Notes: generated by a model from the sequence alone, not told the origin. 64,000 nucleotides of DNA from Nocardioides kongjuensis (GCF_013409625.1 NZ_JACCBF010000001.1:2855001-2919000), one strand, 5' to 3'; shown: positions 26,631 to 35,192, numbered from the stretch's first letter. A program made the numbers and translations.

Positions 26631-27871
26631 CACGCCGCTCCCCTCGCCCGTCGACGAGCACCGTCCGTGACGAGCTCCGCGAGGATCTCGCCTGTCACCG
26701 GCGCCAGGGTCACGCCGAGGGTCCCGTGTCCCGTGGCCAGCAGGAGGTTGTCGACCGACCGGTCGCGGCCCAGCAGGGGCAGGCCGCCGGCCGTCATCGG
26801 CCGCGCTCCCTGCCAGGCGACGCCGTCCGGCAGGTCGGCGAGCGCCGGCACCAGCCGCGTCGCCGCGGACCGCAGCCCGGCGACGGTCGCGTCGGCCCGC
26901 TCGCTGCTGGGCCGGCCGCCGAGCTGCATGCCGCCGGTGACGCGGAGCCCGCCCGGCAGCGGGCTGACGACGACGTGCGCGTCGGCGTCCATCAACGCCC
27001 GTCCGACCAGCGGCTCGGGCGTCGGGACGGTCAGGCTCCAGCCGTGGCCGGCCTCCACGGGAACCCGGGCGCCGAGCAGCGCGCCCACCGCGCGGCTCGA
27101 CGCACCGGCCGCGAGCACCACCCAGCGCGCCTCGACGACCCGCGTGGTGGTCCGCAGCGCCCGTATCCGTGGACCGTCCCGTTCCGCGGAGACCACGGGC
27201 TCGCGCAGCACGCACGCGCCGCGCTCCTCGGCGTCGTGGAGCAGCATCACGGTCGCCCGGGCCGGGTCGAGGACACCCTCCTGCGGGAACCACACCCCGG
27301 CAGCGACCTCGGCCCCCAGCGCCGGCTCGAGGGCTCTCGCCTCGTCGCCGTCGACCAGTCGACCCGCGGAGCCGACACGCTCGAGGTCACGCACGACCGA
27401 CGCCGCGGCCGCCGGCCCGGACGCCGGGCCGAAGGTCCACAGCCAGCCCACCGTGCGCAGACCGAGGTCGAGCCCCTCGGCAGCCAGGTCGTCGTAGAGC
27501 CGACGGCTGCGGGCGGCGAGGTCGAAGGTGGTGCGAGCGGTGCGCCGGACCCGGTCGGGCCGGGCACTGAGCACGAACCGCGCGAGCCAGCCGGCCGTCG
27601 CCGCGGAGAAGGGCCGCCCGACGCTGATCGCGGCGTCGTGGCCCAGCGCCCCACGCAGCCCGGCGCGCAGGTTGGCCGGTGTCGCCATCGGCACGGAGTA
27701 GCTCGGCACGACCAGCCCGGCGTTGCCCCGCGAGGCTCCCTCGCCGGGCGCCGGGTCGATCACGACCACCTCGAACCCCCGTGCCCGGACCGCCCTGGCC
27801 ACACACGCTCCGATGACGCCGCCCCCGATCACCGCGACGTCGACCCGGACCGAGGAGTGCTGCGCTGCCAT
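26630..27871 (-). CDS. FAD-dependent D-amino-acid dehydrogenase-like oxidoreductase
   Basis: Protein of 413 residues of the DAO/DadA family. The dinucleotide fold is VDVAVIGGGVIGACVARAVRARGFEVVVID, followed by GEGASRGNAGLVVPS, which is the DadA-type flavin contact. The C-terminal block LLLATGHGTLGVTLAPVTG is the usual last FAD motif. By family it oxidises D-amino acids to keto acids. It is the first gene of a four-gene minus-strand operon and starts at ATG 27871, with a -10-like TAGACC just upstream. A regulon palindrome at 27939 faces it. Confidence 0.87.
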   Translation of the reverse strand: MAAQHSSVRVDVAVIGGGVIGACVARAVRARGFEVVVIDPAPGEGASRGNAGLVVPSYSVPMATPANLRAGLRGALGHDAAISVGRPFSAATAGWLARFVLSARPDRVRRTARTTFDLAARSRRLYDDLAAEGLDLGLRTVGWLWTFGPASGPAAAASVVRDLERVGSAGRLVDGDEARALEPALGAEVAAGVWFPQEGVLDPARATVMLLHDAEERGACVLREPVVSAERDGPRIRALRTTTRVVEARWVVLAAGASSRAVGALLGARVPVEAGHGWSLTVPTPEPLVGRALMDADAHVVVSPLPGGLRVTGGMQLGGRPSSERADATVAGLRSAATRLVPALADLPDGVAWQGARPMTAGGLPLLGRDRSVDNLLLATGHGTLGVTLAPVTGEILAELVTDGARRRARGAA

Positions 27872-27938
27872 GGCATCCAGGTCTACCGATCCCGCGTGCC
27901 GGACGCTTCGTGTCACCACGCGAACGCCGGCCGGCCCC

Positions 27939-27956
27939 GTCGTGACCGGGCACCAA
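27939..27956. promoter_or_regulatory. Operator palindrome, copy 4 (between the two peptide operons)
   Basis: GTCGTGACCGGGCACCAA matches the consensus at 15 of 18 positions. It lies between the divergent oxidase (start 27871) and C39-like peptidase (start 27991) genes. On the plus side a -10-like TAGCGT begins 21 bp after it, as at copy 1. Confidence 0.55.
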
Positions 27957-27990
27957 CGCCCCGGCCGTGCGGCTGCGTAGCGTCTCGCCG

Positions 27991-28647
27991 GTGACCGGCT
28001 CCCCCGCACGCCTGCCCGCCTATGTCGCCCAGTTCGAGAGCCCGGACCTGGTCGCGGGGATCATCGACGGCACCGCGCGGCCCGAGGACGACCCGCGCTG
28101 GGCACGCTCGGGTGCGCGCGATCGCGAGGAGTACGCCTTCTGGGCGGGACGCTCCTGCGGCATCGCCTGCCTGCGCAGCATCCTGCTCGACCGGGTCGGC
28201 GGGAGCCCCGCTCCGGTGGCGCTCGCCCGCGAGCTCCTGGCCGCCGGCGGCTACGTCGTGCACGAGGACGGGGTGCGCGGCCTGGTCTACGGCCCGTTCG
28301 TGGACTACCTGCGCACCCGCTGGGCGATCGCCGCGCACGTCCGCGACGGCTACCCGGCCCCGGACCTGGCCGCCGACCTACGAGCCGGCGCGTGGGTCAT
28401 CGCCTCGGTCCACTCCTCGATCCGCGATGCCCCCGCCCCGCCACCCGCACGAGGGGGCCACCTCGTCCTGGCCTACGCCGCCCCGGGGGCGCACGTCGTC
28501 TTCCACGACCCCGCGGGCCCGACCGCGGAGCGCCGAGCGGCCGTGCGCCTGCCGATCGAGGTGTTCGACCACTACTACGCGCGGCGCGGGATCGTCGTAC
28601 CACCGCCTTCGTCGCCGGACGCGAAGATCCGCGGGAGCGGCTCGTGA
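27991..28647 (+). CDS. C39-like papain-fold cysteine peptidase
   Basis: Protein of 218 residues without signal peptide or membrane helix. A cysteine with a preceding Ser/Gly context in GRSCGIACLRSIL, a histidine in RGGHLVLAY and an aspartate in VVFHDPAG appear in the order Cys-His-Asp of C39 peptidases. Classical C39 domains cleave double-glycine leaders, but soluble stand-alone forms have other roles. It starts at GTG 27991, with a -10-like TAGCGT just 8 bp earlier, so the mRNA may be nearly leaderless. First gene of a three-gene plus-strand operon. Confidence 0.72.
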   Translation: MTGSPARLPAYVAQFESPDLVAGIIDGTARPEDDPRWARSGARDREEYAFWAGRSCGIACLRSILLDRVGGSPAPVALARELLAAGGYVVHEDGVRGLVYGPFVDYLRTRWAIAAHVRDGYPAPDLAADLRAGAWVIASVHSSIRDAPAPPPARGGHLVLAYAAPGAHVVFHDPAGPTAERRAAVRLPIEVFDHYYARRGIVVPPPSSPDAKIRGSGS

Positions 28648-28693
28648 GCGCGCACGAACCGCCTGTCGACGAGCGTGGGTAGCGTGCCGGTCG

Positions 28694-29872
28694 ATGAGCA
28701 CCGAACTCGCCTCCGCCCGCGACGAGCTGTCCGCCCGCCTCGACGCCACCTTCCGCCGTGCTGCCGGGGCCACCGCCGCCCCGGGGGTGCAGGCAGCGGT
28801 GATGCACCAGGGCGCGGTCGTGTGGACCGGCACCCACGGGCTGGCCGACGTCGCGGCCCGCAGGCCGGTCGCCGACGACACGATGTTCTGCCTGGCGAGC
28901 TTCGGCAAGCTCGTCATCGCCGCGGCCGCGCTGCGCCAGGCAGAGTGCGGCGTCCTGGACCTCGACGCACCGCTGGCGACGTACCTCGGAGACGAGGTGC
29001 CCGGCACCGCCAGGGTGACGACCCGGATGCTGGTCACCCAGACGGCCGGCTACCCGGACATCTACACGACGCCCGAGCTCGCGCCCCTGCTCCCCCACGT
29101 CGCTCCCGGCAGCACGACGCCCAGCAGCTACGACCCGGACCGTCCGTTCACCTGGGCGATGGTGGCGCCGGCCTTCCGCGAGCCGGTCGCGCCCGGCCGG
29201 AGCTGGGCGTACTCCAACGCCGGCTACGTCCTGCTCGCCCGGGTGCTGGTCCGTGCGCTCGGCGGCGAGGACGCGATGCAGGACGCCTGCAGCGCCTTCA
29301 TCCACCGGCCGGTCGACTCTCCCCCGATCCCCGACGACCAGCTGACCCTGCACCGCTCTGTGGCTGCTGCGGCGCTGCTGGCCCGCGGCTACGATCCGCA
29401 GCCCGACGGCACCTTCCGCGACGCCTACGGCGCCCATCACCCGAGCGGGGTCCCGACGGACCTCTTCGGTCTCCCGTTCGGCGACGGGATGTTCGCCGGG
29501 ACGGCGCTCGGGGCCGCGCGCTTCCTCGACGGGCTGTTCGTCGGCGCGGCGTTCCTGCACCCCGAGAGCGTCGGCGAGATGACCACCCCCACCCCCGCGT
29601 CGCTCGCCGACGCCGACCTGACCCGCAAGGCCCACGGCTACGGCGCCGGCACCATGATCGAGGACGTCGCGGGCCGGCGCTGGCACGGGCACCCCGGCAT
29701 GTACGGCGGCTTCTCGTCCAACGGAGCGACGGACCTCGCCCGCGGCATCACGGTCGTCGTGCTCGCCAACGGCACGTGGCTGCCCAGCGAGGAGCACCCC
29801 GACCGGATCGAGACCGCGTCGGAGTCGGTCTGGCGGGCACTGGCCACGGCCTGTGCGCAGGGGGAGGCATGA
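28694..29872 (+). CDS. S12 serine hydrolase (beta-lactamase / D-aminopeptidase-like)
   Basis: Protein of 392 residues with the penicillin-binding fold. The active-site S-x-x-K is in CLASFGKLVIAAAAL, the Y-x-N is in WAYSNAGYVLLARVL, and the third motif is HGHPGMYGG. No signal peptide is present, so it acts in the cytosol and is not a secreted beta-lactamase. Cytosolic S12 members include D-aminopeptidases, D-stereospecific amidases and esterases, which fits this cluster. It ends with an ATGA overlap to the prolyl oligopeptidase gene. Confidence 0.86.
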   Translation: MSTELASARDELSARLDATFRRAAGATAAPGVQAAVMHQGAVVWTGTHGLADVAARRPVADDTMFCLASFGKLVIAAAALRQAECGVLDLDAPLATYLGDEVPGTARVTTRMLVTQTAGYPDIYTTPELAPLLPHVAPGSTTPSSYDPDRPFTWAMVAPAFREPVAPGRSWAYSNAGYVLLARVLVRALGGEDAMQDACSAFIHRPVDSPPIPDDQLTLHRSVAAAALLARGYDPQPDGTFRDAYGAHHPSGVPTDLFGLPFGDGMFAGTALGAARFLDGLFVGAAFLHPESVGEMTTPTPASLADADLTRKAHGYGAGTMIEDVAGRRWHGHPGMYGGFSSNGATDLARGITVVVLANGTWLPSEEHPDRIETASESVWRALATACAQGEA

Positions 29873-31950
29873 GCCACCCCCGGACGCGCCGCGGGGACGT
29901 CGTCGAGGAGCTGCACGGACGACGGATCGCCGATCCCTACCGCTGGCTCGAGGACCCCGACTCCGCCGAGACCGTCGACTGGGTCGACCGGCAGAACGCC
30001 CACGCCGAGGCACTCCTCTCCGCCCTTCCCGAGCGGGCCTGGTTCCGTGCCCGGCTCGCCGAGGCCCTCGGCCAGCCGCGCGCCGGGTGCCCGACGAGAG
30101 CGGGTGGCCGCTACCTCGTGACCCGCAACGACGGCACCCAGGACCAGGACGCGTGGTGGCTGGCCGACAGCCTCGACGAGCTGCGCGCCGGTGGCCGGCT
30201 CGTCCTCGACCCCGACTCGTGGTCGCCCGACGGCACCACGTCCGTGCGCGACGTCAGCGTGAGCCGTGACGGCCGGGTGCTCTCGGCGATCGTCAGCGAG
30301 GGCGGCAGCGACTGGTGCGAGGTCCGGCTGCTCGACATCGACAGCGGGCAGCCCGTCATCGACGCACCGATCCAGACCAAGTACGCCGCACCGACCTGGT
30401 TGCCCGACCACCGGTCCTACGTCTACGCCGCTCCGCGCCGCGAGCGGACCATGGGTGGCACCGACGCCGAGGAGTCCGGACCGATGCGGGTGCTGCGCCA
30501 CCGGCTCGGCACGTCGGAGTCGTCCGACGAGGTCCTCGTCGACCTGCCCGACCTGCCGCGGGTGGTCTTCGAGTCCCTGCAGGTCTCCCACGACGAGCGA
30601 TGGCTGCTCGTGACGTTCGCCGACGGGACCGACCAACGCACCCGGGTGTGGGCGTTCGCGTTGACCGACTCCGCCGGACGCACCGCGATCGGTCCGCCGC
30701 GCAAGGTCGTCGACGAGGCCGTGGCCCGCTTCGAGGTGGTCCGCGTCGTCGGTGACGACCTGGTCTGCAGCACGGACCTGGACGCCGACCGCGGGCAGGT
30801 CGTCGCGCTCGACCTGGCCGCCGCGGCACCGGTCCCCCGGGTCCTGGTCCCCGAGGCCGAGGACCAGCTGATCGGCGTCCTCGCCGCCGGCGACGAGCTG
30901 ATCGCCGTACGCCTGGTAGACGCACAGCCGTGCTTCGAGCGCCATTCCCTGGACGGCGAGCGCCTGGGCCGGCTCGCCGCGCCCGCCGGCGCCCTCCTCC
31001 CCTACGGCGGCCTGTGGGCCGATCCCGGGAGCGAGGAGTTCTTCCTCGGGATCTCGACGATCACCCGGCCGCTGCAGGTCCTGCGCGGCACCGTCGGCAC
31101 CGACGACCTCGAGCCGCTGGACGACCTGGTCCCGCCGGGTGGCAGCTACGACCCGCCCGAGGTCACCGTGACGCGCGTGCGGGCGGTGAGCAGGGACGGC
31201 ACCGAGATCCCCTACTTCCACGTGCGCCGCAGCGACCACGACCCGGCGCGAGCCGTCCCGACGCTGGTCTACGGCTACGGCGGCTTCGGCGTTCCCGTCG
31301 GCGCCGACTTCATGCCGATCTACCCGGCCTGGCTCGAGGCCGGCGGTGCGATCGCCATCGCCAACCTGCGCGGCGGCGGCGAGTTCGGCACCGCCTGGTA
31401 CGACGCCGGCCGGCTCGCCCACAAGCAGAACGTGTTCGACGACTTCATCGCCGTGGGAGAGCACCTCCTGGCGAGCGGCGCCGCCGACCACCTCGTGCTC
31501 CACGGCGGCAGCAACGGGGGCCTGCTCGTGGCGGCCGTGCTCACCCAGCGCCCCGACCTGGCGAGCGTGGTCCTGCCCGCCGTCGGGGTGATGGACCTGC
31601 TCCGCTTCCACAAGTTCACCTTCGGCGCGGCCTGGATCTCCGACTACGGCGACCCGGACGACCCGGACGACTTCGCCGTCGCCCTGGCGTACTCTCCGCT
31701 CCACAACGTGCGGCCGGCACGCTACCCGGCCACGATGGTCGTCACCGGCGACCACGACGACCGGGTCGTGCCGTCGCACAGCCACAAGTTCACGGCGACG
31801 CTCCAGCACGCCCAGCAGGGGCCCGCGCCCGTGATCACCCGGATCCAGCGGGCGGCCGGGCACGGCGCTGGCAAGGCGCTGTCCCAGGTGGTCGCCGAGT
31901 CGGGCGACATGCTGGCGTTCGCGGCGCACCACGTCGGCCTGCCGCGCTGA
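29869..31950 (+). CDS. Prolyl oligopeptidase (S9A)
   Basis: Protein of 693 residues, full length for the family. It opens with the S9A signature VVEELHGRRIADPYRWLEDPDS, continues as a seven-bladed propeller, and ends in a hydrolase domain: LVYGYGGFGVP, the nucleophile in HGGSNGGLL, the aspartate in TGDHDDRVVPSHSHKF and the histidine in AGHGAGK. It cuts after proline in short peptides in the cytosol. The start ATG 29869 follows GGGGAGG and overlaps the upstream stop by 4 bp. Last gene of the plus-strand operon; converges on the second M19 gene. Confidence 0.94.
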   Translation: MSHPRTRRGDVVEELHGRRIADPYRWLEDPDSAETVDWVDRQNAHAEALLSALPERAWFRARLAEALGQPRAGCPTRAGGRYLVTRNDGTQDQDAWWLADSLDELRAGGRLVLDPDSWSPDGTTSVRDVSVSRDGRVLSAIVSEGGSDWCEVRLLDIDSGQPVIDAPIQTKYAAPTWLPDHRSYVYAAPRRERTMGGTDAEESGPMRVLRHRLGTSESSDEVLVDLPDLPRVVFESLQVSHDERWLLVTFADGTDQRTRVWAFALTDSAGRTAIGPPRKVVDEAVARFEVVRVVGDDLVCSTDLDADRGQVVALDLAAAAPVPRVLVPEAEDQLIGVLAAGDELIAVRLVDAQPCFERHSLDGERLGRLAAPAGALLPYGGLWADPGSEEFFLGISTITRPLQVLRGTVGTDDLEPLDDLVPPGGSYDPPEVTVTRVRAVSRDGTEIPYFHVRRSDHDPARAVPTLVYGYGGFGVPVGADFMPIYPAWLEAGGAIAIANLRGGGEFGTAWYDAGRLAHKQNVFDDFIAVGEHLLASGAADHLVLHGGSNGGLLVAAVLTQRPDLASVVLPAVGVMDLLRFHKFTFGAAWISDYGDPDDPDDFAVALAYSPLHNVRPARYPATMVVTGDHDDRVVPSHSHKFTATLQHAQQGPAPVITRIQRAAGHGAGKALSQVVAESGDMLAFAAHHVGLPR

Positions 31951-31960
31951 GGGCTCCGAC

Positions 31961-33001
31961 TCAGGCCGGGCGGCCGAGCTCGGCCCGGAAGAGCCGGTGC
32001 ACGTTCGCGCCCAGCACGGCGAGGACGTCGTCCTCGGCCCAGCCCCGACGCAGCAGCTCGTCGGTGACCAGCGGCAGCCCGGCAGGCCCCTCCAGGCCGG
32101 GGATGTAGGCGTCCGGCGGGATGTCGTCGCCCGGCACGGGCTCGCAGCACGGCGGCTGGGTGTCGGCGAGGACCTCCTTGACGAAGTCCGGGCCGAGCCC
32201 GACGTGCTCGACGCCGACGACGCTCACCACGTGCTCGAGGTGGTCCACCAACCGGCCGATGGTGTGGTCGGTGGCGTGCAGGTAGGGCGCGAAGAAGTTG
32301 ACGCACACCACCCCACCCGTCGCGGCGATCGCCCTCAGGTGGGTGTCGCCGAGGTTGCGGTGGTGGTCGAGCAGCGCCCGGGCCGAGGAGTGCGTCGCGA
32401 TGAGCGGTCGCGTCGCGAGCTCCAGGACGTGGTCGACCCCGCCGACCCCGAGGTGGCTCAGGTCGAACATCATCCCGAGCCGCTCCATCTCCGCCAGCGC
32501 CGCCACGCCCGCTCGGGTGAGCCGGCTGCCGGTCGCGTCCTCGCTGCTGCCGTCGGCCAGCAGGGTGCGCCCGAAGTGCGCGATCGACGCGACCCGCACT
32601 CCGAGGCGGTGCAGCGTCTCGAGCAGCTCGGTGTCGTCGCCGATGCCGGGCGCGCTCTCCAGGGCCAGGACCAGAGCGATCCTGCCCTCGCCGAGTGCAG
32701 CGTCGATCTCGACACCGTCGCGGCACAGCGCGACGGCGTCCTTGTTCGCCTCCGCGATCCGGTGGGCCGCCTCGATCATCCGCAGCGTGTGCCGCAGGGC
32801 GCCCTCGGGCCGGTACGGGTCGTCGATGAAGACGGGCAGCACCTGGAGCCGGACCCCACCCTCCCGCAGCTGGGGCAGCCAGCGCTCGCGGAAGAACTCC
32901 GCCCACCGCTCGACCGGACGGGCGACGACGGCGCAGAGCAGGTCGTTGTGGGTGTCGGCGACGACGGCGCGGCGGTGCAGTGCGGCCGCGGCCGCACTCA
33001 C
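31961..33001 (-). CDS. Membrane dipeptidase-type (M19) zinc peptidase, copy B
   Basis: Protein of 346 residues. This copy has the full set of M19 motifs: VVADTHNDLL (the D-x-H-x-D block appears as DTHND), LVLALESAPG, MMFDLSHLGVGGVDHVLE, LIATHSSARALLDHHRNL and VGLGPDFV. It should be a two-zinc dipeptidase for L-D or D-containing dipeptides, or a related N-acyl-amino-acid hydrolase. It starts at GTG 33001, overlapping the racemase stop by 4 bp (GTGA), so it is translationally coupled to the racemase. That link suggests its product or substrate is shared with the racemase. Confidence 0.9.
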   Translation of the reverse strand: MSAAAAALHRRAVVADTHNDLLCAVVARPVERWAEFFRERWLPQLREGGVRLQVLPVFIDDPYRPEGALRHTLRMIEAAHRIAEANKDAVALCRDGVEIDAALGEGRIALVLALESAPGIGDDTELLETLHRLGVRVASIAHFGRTLLADGSSEDATGSRLTRAGVAALAEMERLGMMFDLSHLGVGGVDHVLELATRPLIATHSSARALLDHHRNLGDTHLRAIAATGGVVCVNFFAPYLHATDHTIGRLVDHLEHVVSVVGVEHVGLGPDFVKEVLADTQPPCCEPVPGDDIPPDAYIPGLEGPAGLPLVTDELLRRGWAEDDVLAVLGANVHRLFRAELGRPA

Positions 33002-34101
33002 CACGTCAGCCACTCCGTGCGGACGGTGACCTCGGCCAGCACGTCGGGCAGGGGCGTGACGCCCAGTCCCGCTCCGGTCGGCACCGTGAGATGGCCCTCG
33101 TCCATCCGGAACGGCTCGGTGACGTCGGTGCGGTAGTAGCGGTCGGACGCCGAGGTGTCGCCGGGCAGCGTGAAGCCGGGCAGCGCGGCGAGTGCCACGT
33201 TCGCGGCCCGCCCGATGCCCGTCTCGAGCATGCCGCCGCACCACAGCGCGATGTCGTTCGCCATGCAGACATCATGGATCCGCCGGGACTCGAGGTAGCC
33301 ACCGACCCGGCCGGGCTTGACGTTCACGATCGAGCAGGCGCCGAGCGCGATCGCGTCGGCGGCCGCACGGGCCGAGACGATGGACTCGTCGAGGCAGATC
33401 GGCGTGCTCATCGTCCGTGCGAGCTGGGCGTGACCGACGATGTCCTCCTCGTCGAGGGGCTGTTCGATCAGGAGCAGGTCGAACGGGTCGAGCTTCGCGA
33501 GGTGCCGTGCGTCCGAGCGCCGGTAGGCCGTGTTGGCGTCGACCTGCAGCGGGAGGTCGGGGTGACGCTCCCGCACCGCCCGCACCGGCTCGACGTCCCA
33601 GCCCGGCTCGATCTTGAGCTTGACCCGCACGTAGCCCTCGGCGACGTAGCGATCCACGGCGTCGAGCAGGTCGCCGACCGAGTCCATGATCCCCACCGAC
33701 ACCCCGCAGGGGACCGTCGTCCGGGCGGCACCGAGCGCCGTGCCGAAGGACACGTCCTTCACCCGCAGCTCGGCGTCCAGTACGCCCATCTCGAGGGCGG
33801 CCTTGGCCATCCGGTGTCCCTTGACCGGGGCCAGCACCCGGGCGACCTGGTCCGCGGTGAGGTCCTCGACGGCGGCGACCGCCGGCACCAGGAACCGGCT
33901 GAGCACGTCGACGCAGCCGGCGACGTACTCCGACGAGTACAGCGGCTCCATCATCGCCACGCACTCCCCCCACCCCTCGCCCTCGTCGGTGACGACGCGC
34001 AGCAGCAGGGCCTCACGCTCGGTCTCGGTGCCGAACGACGTGCGGAAGGGGGCGACCAGCGGCAGTGCCACCGTCACCAGCTCGATCCCGGTCAGCTTCA
34101 T
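32998..34101 (-). CDS. N-acylamino-acid racemase / o-succinylbenzoate synthase-type enolase-superfamily enzyme
   Basis: Protein of 367 residues. The opening TGIELVTVALPLVAPFRTSFG, WGECVAMMEPLYSSEY and GHRMAKAALEMGVLDAEL are the NSAR/OSBS (MenC type 2) signatures. The catalytic K-x-K is in RVKLKIEPGWD, metal ligands are in QVDANTAYR, LIEQPLDEEDIV and CLDESIVS, and the second catalytic lysine is in IVNVKPGRVGG. With no other menaquinone genes nearby and a COG3375 GNAT in the cluster, racemisation of N-acyl-amino acids is more likely than menaquinone synthesis. The start is ATG 34101. It is coupled to the M19 dipeptidase. Confidence 0.88.
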   Translation of the reverse strand: MKLTGIELVTVALPLVAPFRTSFGTETEREALLLRVVTDEGEGWGECVAMMEPLYSSEYVAGCVDVLSRFLVPAVAAVEDLTADQVARVLAPVKGHRMAKAALEMGVLDAELRVKDVSFGTALGAARTTVPCGVSVGIMDSVGDLLDAVDRYVAEGYVRVKLKIEPGWDVEPVRAVRERHPDLPLQVDANTAYRRSDARHLAKLDPFDLLLIEQPLDEEDIVGHAQLARTMSTPICLDESIVSARAAADAIALGACSIVNVKPGRVGGYLESRRIHDVCMANDIALWCGGMLETGIGRAANVALAALPGFTLPGDTSASDRYYRTDVTEPFRMDEGHLTVPTGAGLGVTPLPDVLAEVTVRTEWLTW

Positions 34102-34166
34102 GGGACCATGCTGGCCAGCCGACGCCGACGACGCGTGGTCGCACGGCACGACGCCGGTTCGTGGCC

Positions 34167-34184
34167 TTCGTAGCCGGGCACGAG
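34167..34184. promoter_or_regulatory. Operator palindrome, copy 5 (upstream of racemase operon)
   Basis: TTCGTAGCCGGGCACGAG matches the consensus at 15 of 18 positions and lies 65 bp upstream of the racemase start. A second isolated half-site, TTCGTGGCC, is at 34158-34166. Confidence 0.5.
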
Positions 34185-34204
34185 TGCCCGGGACTCGCCG
34201 TCAG

Positions 34205-34219
34205 ACGTTGAAGCGGAAC
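34205..34219. repeat. attL core
   Basis: ACGTTGAAGCGGAAC, identical to 56438-56452. Read on the minus strand it is the displaced old end of ychF, with stop codon TGA at 34203-34201. Confidence 0.85.
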
Positions 34220-34650
34220 GATCACGCGGGGTTTCGATGGTCGTTGGTCATCCCCGGTCGATGCCGGAAACCATGGCCTGACCTGGGGAAACGTGTTCGC
34301 GGGACCGTTGGACGTCGTCGGCGATCATCGGTCTCGGCCGGACTTCTTGCGGACTATTTGCGGACCGCTGGGGTCACCTGAGCGTCTCGGGCAGGAGGGT
34401 GAAGGCCCTGGATGTGACTGGGCCGGACCGCAGTGGAGAGTGACGGCGGTCAAGGCTGACGATCTCGCGGCCGCCGAACCGCTTGGCTGCGCGGCGACGA
34501 CCGGAACATCTGTCGCCGGCATGGGCAGTCGCTGAGCGCGGCGGCTCCGAAGGCTCGCGGACTTCGGGACTTGGTCGCCGCGCGGCCGCCCATCACAGCC
34601 CTGCCCCTGAGGCTCTGGAACGACTCGAAGAGTTCAAGGACCCTTTGGCC
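34220..34650. other. Left-end non-coding region with integrase arm-like repeat
   Basis: I see no supportable gene in these 431 bp. A 22-bp stretch at 34344-34365 (TTCTTGCGGACT followed by a second GCGGAC) recurs at the right end at 56369-56390 in the same orientation, with 19 of 22 positions equal. It is a candidate arm-type binding site for the integrase. Confidence 0.5.
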
Positions 34651-34694
34651 CCTCTGAGGTTGACATTGGGTACCTCTGGGGTAGCCTAAGGGTG
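34651..34694 (+). promoter_or_regulatory. Promoter with overlapping CCTCTG repeats
   Basis: A good sigma-70-type promoter is present: TTGACA at 34660-34665, 16-bp spacer, TAGCCT at 34682-34687. CCTCTGAGG overlaps the -35 upstream side and ACCTCTGGGG lies in the spacer. A further inverted repeat, CAGAGG-GTT-CCTCTG, is inside the gene at 34824-34838. These suggest a repressor site. Confidence 0.6.
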
Positions 34695-34729
34695 TTCCTA
34701 GCAACCACACTTCAAAAAGGGGGCACTCA

Positions 34730-35179
34730 ATGAACGCCACCACTACGATCACAGTCACCGTGCCCACGGAACGCCTGTCGGACGTCTACGGGTACGTTGC
34801 CACACTCTTCGCGACGAGTGCGCCAGAGGGTTCCTCTGAGGACGCGACGGTACCTTCAGCCGAACTGACTTACGACGACGTGAAGGACGCCTACCTCGGC
34901 GGGACCAACAATCAGCCGTGGAAGGACCTCCTGCTGGAGCTGTCGCTCCACCCCGGCGAGGAGGTCTTCTGGCCCGACCTCTGCGAGGCGGTGGGCTACA
35001 ACCGCAAGGTGATGTCGGGCGTCATCGGAGCCGGCGAGCGGCGCACGAAGGACAAGCGGCCCTACAGCAAGCGCTACGCCGGGGACGACACCTACTTCCT
35101 GATGAGCACCGAGGTCGCGAAGATGATCCAGCAGGTCGCGACCATGGAGAAGGAGTCGACGCCCGACATCGAGGATTAG
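34730..35179 (+). CDS. Hypothetical protein, first gene of the element
   Basis: Protein of 149 residues. The first 30 residues are threonine- and valine-rich; the middle has DDVKDAYLGGTNNQPWKDLLLELSLHPGEEVFWPDLCEAVGYNRKVMSGVIGAGERR, which looks like a small winged-helix-type DNA-binding segment, and the end is acidic. I do not recognise the family with certainty. It has its own strong promoter, an AAAAAGGGGG ribosome site and a following hairpin terminator, so it is a single-gene unit. A role as element regulator is possible but not shown. Confidence 0.72.
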   Translation: MNATTTITVTVPTERLSDVYGYVATLFATSAPEGSSEDATVPSAELTYDDVKDAYLGGTNNQPWKDLLLELSLHPGEEVFWPDLCEAVGYNRKVMSGVIGAGERRTKDKRPYSKRYAGDDTYFLMSTEVAKMIQQVATMEKESTPDIED

Positions 35180-35192
35180 CAGCAGATGAAGA

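Noticed and set aside
32998..34101. Annotation as L-Ala-D/L-Glu dipeptide epimerase, suggesting murein recycling
   Set aside because: The N-terminal and mid-protein signatures fit the NSAR/OSBS subgroup better, so a muropeptide pathway is not needed.
34205..34219. tRNA-derived attachment site
   Set aside because: No tRNA cloverleaf surrounds either copy; the repeat codes for the YchF C-terminus.
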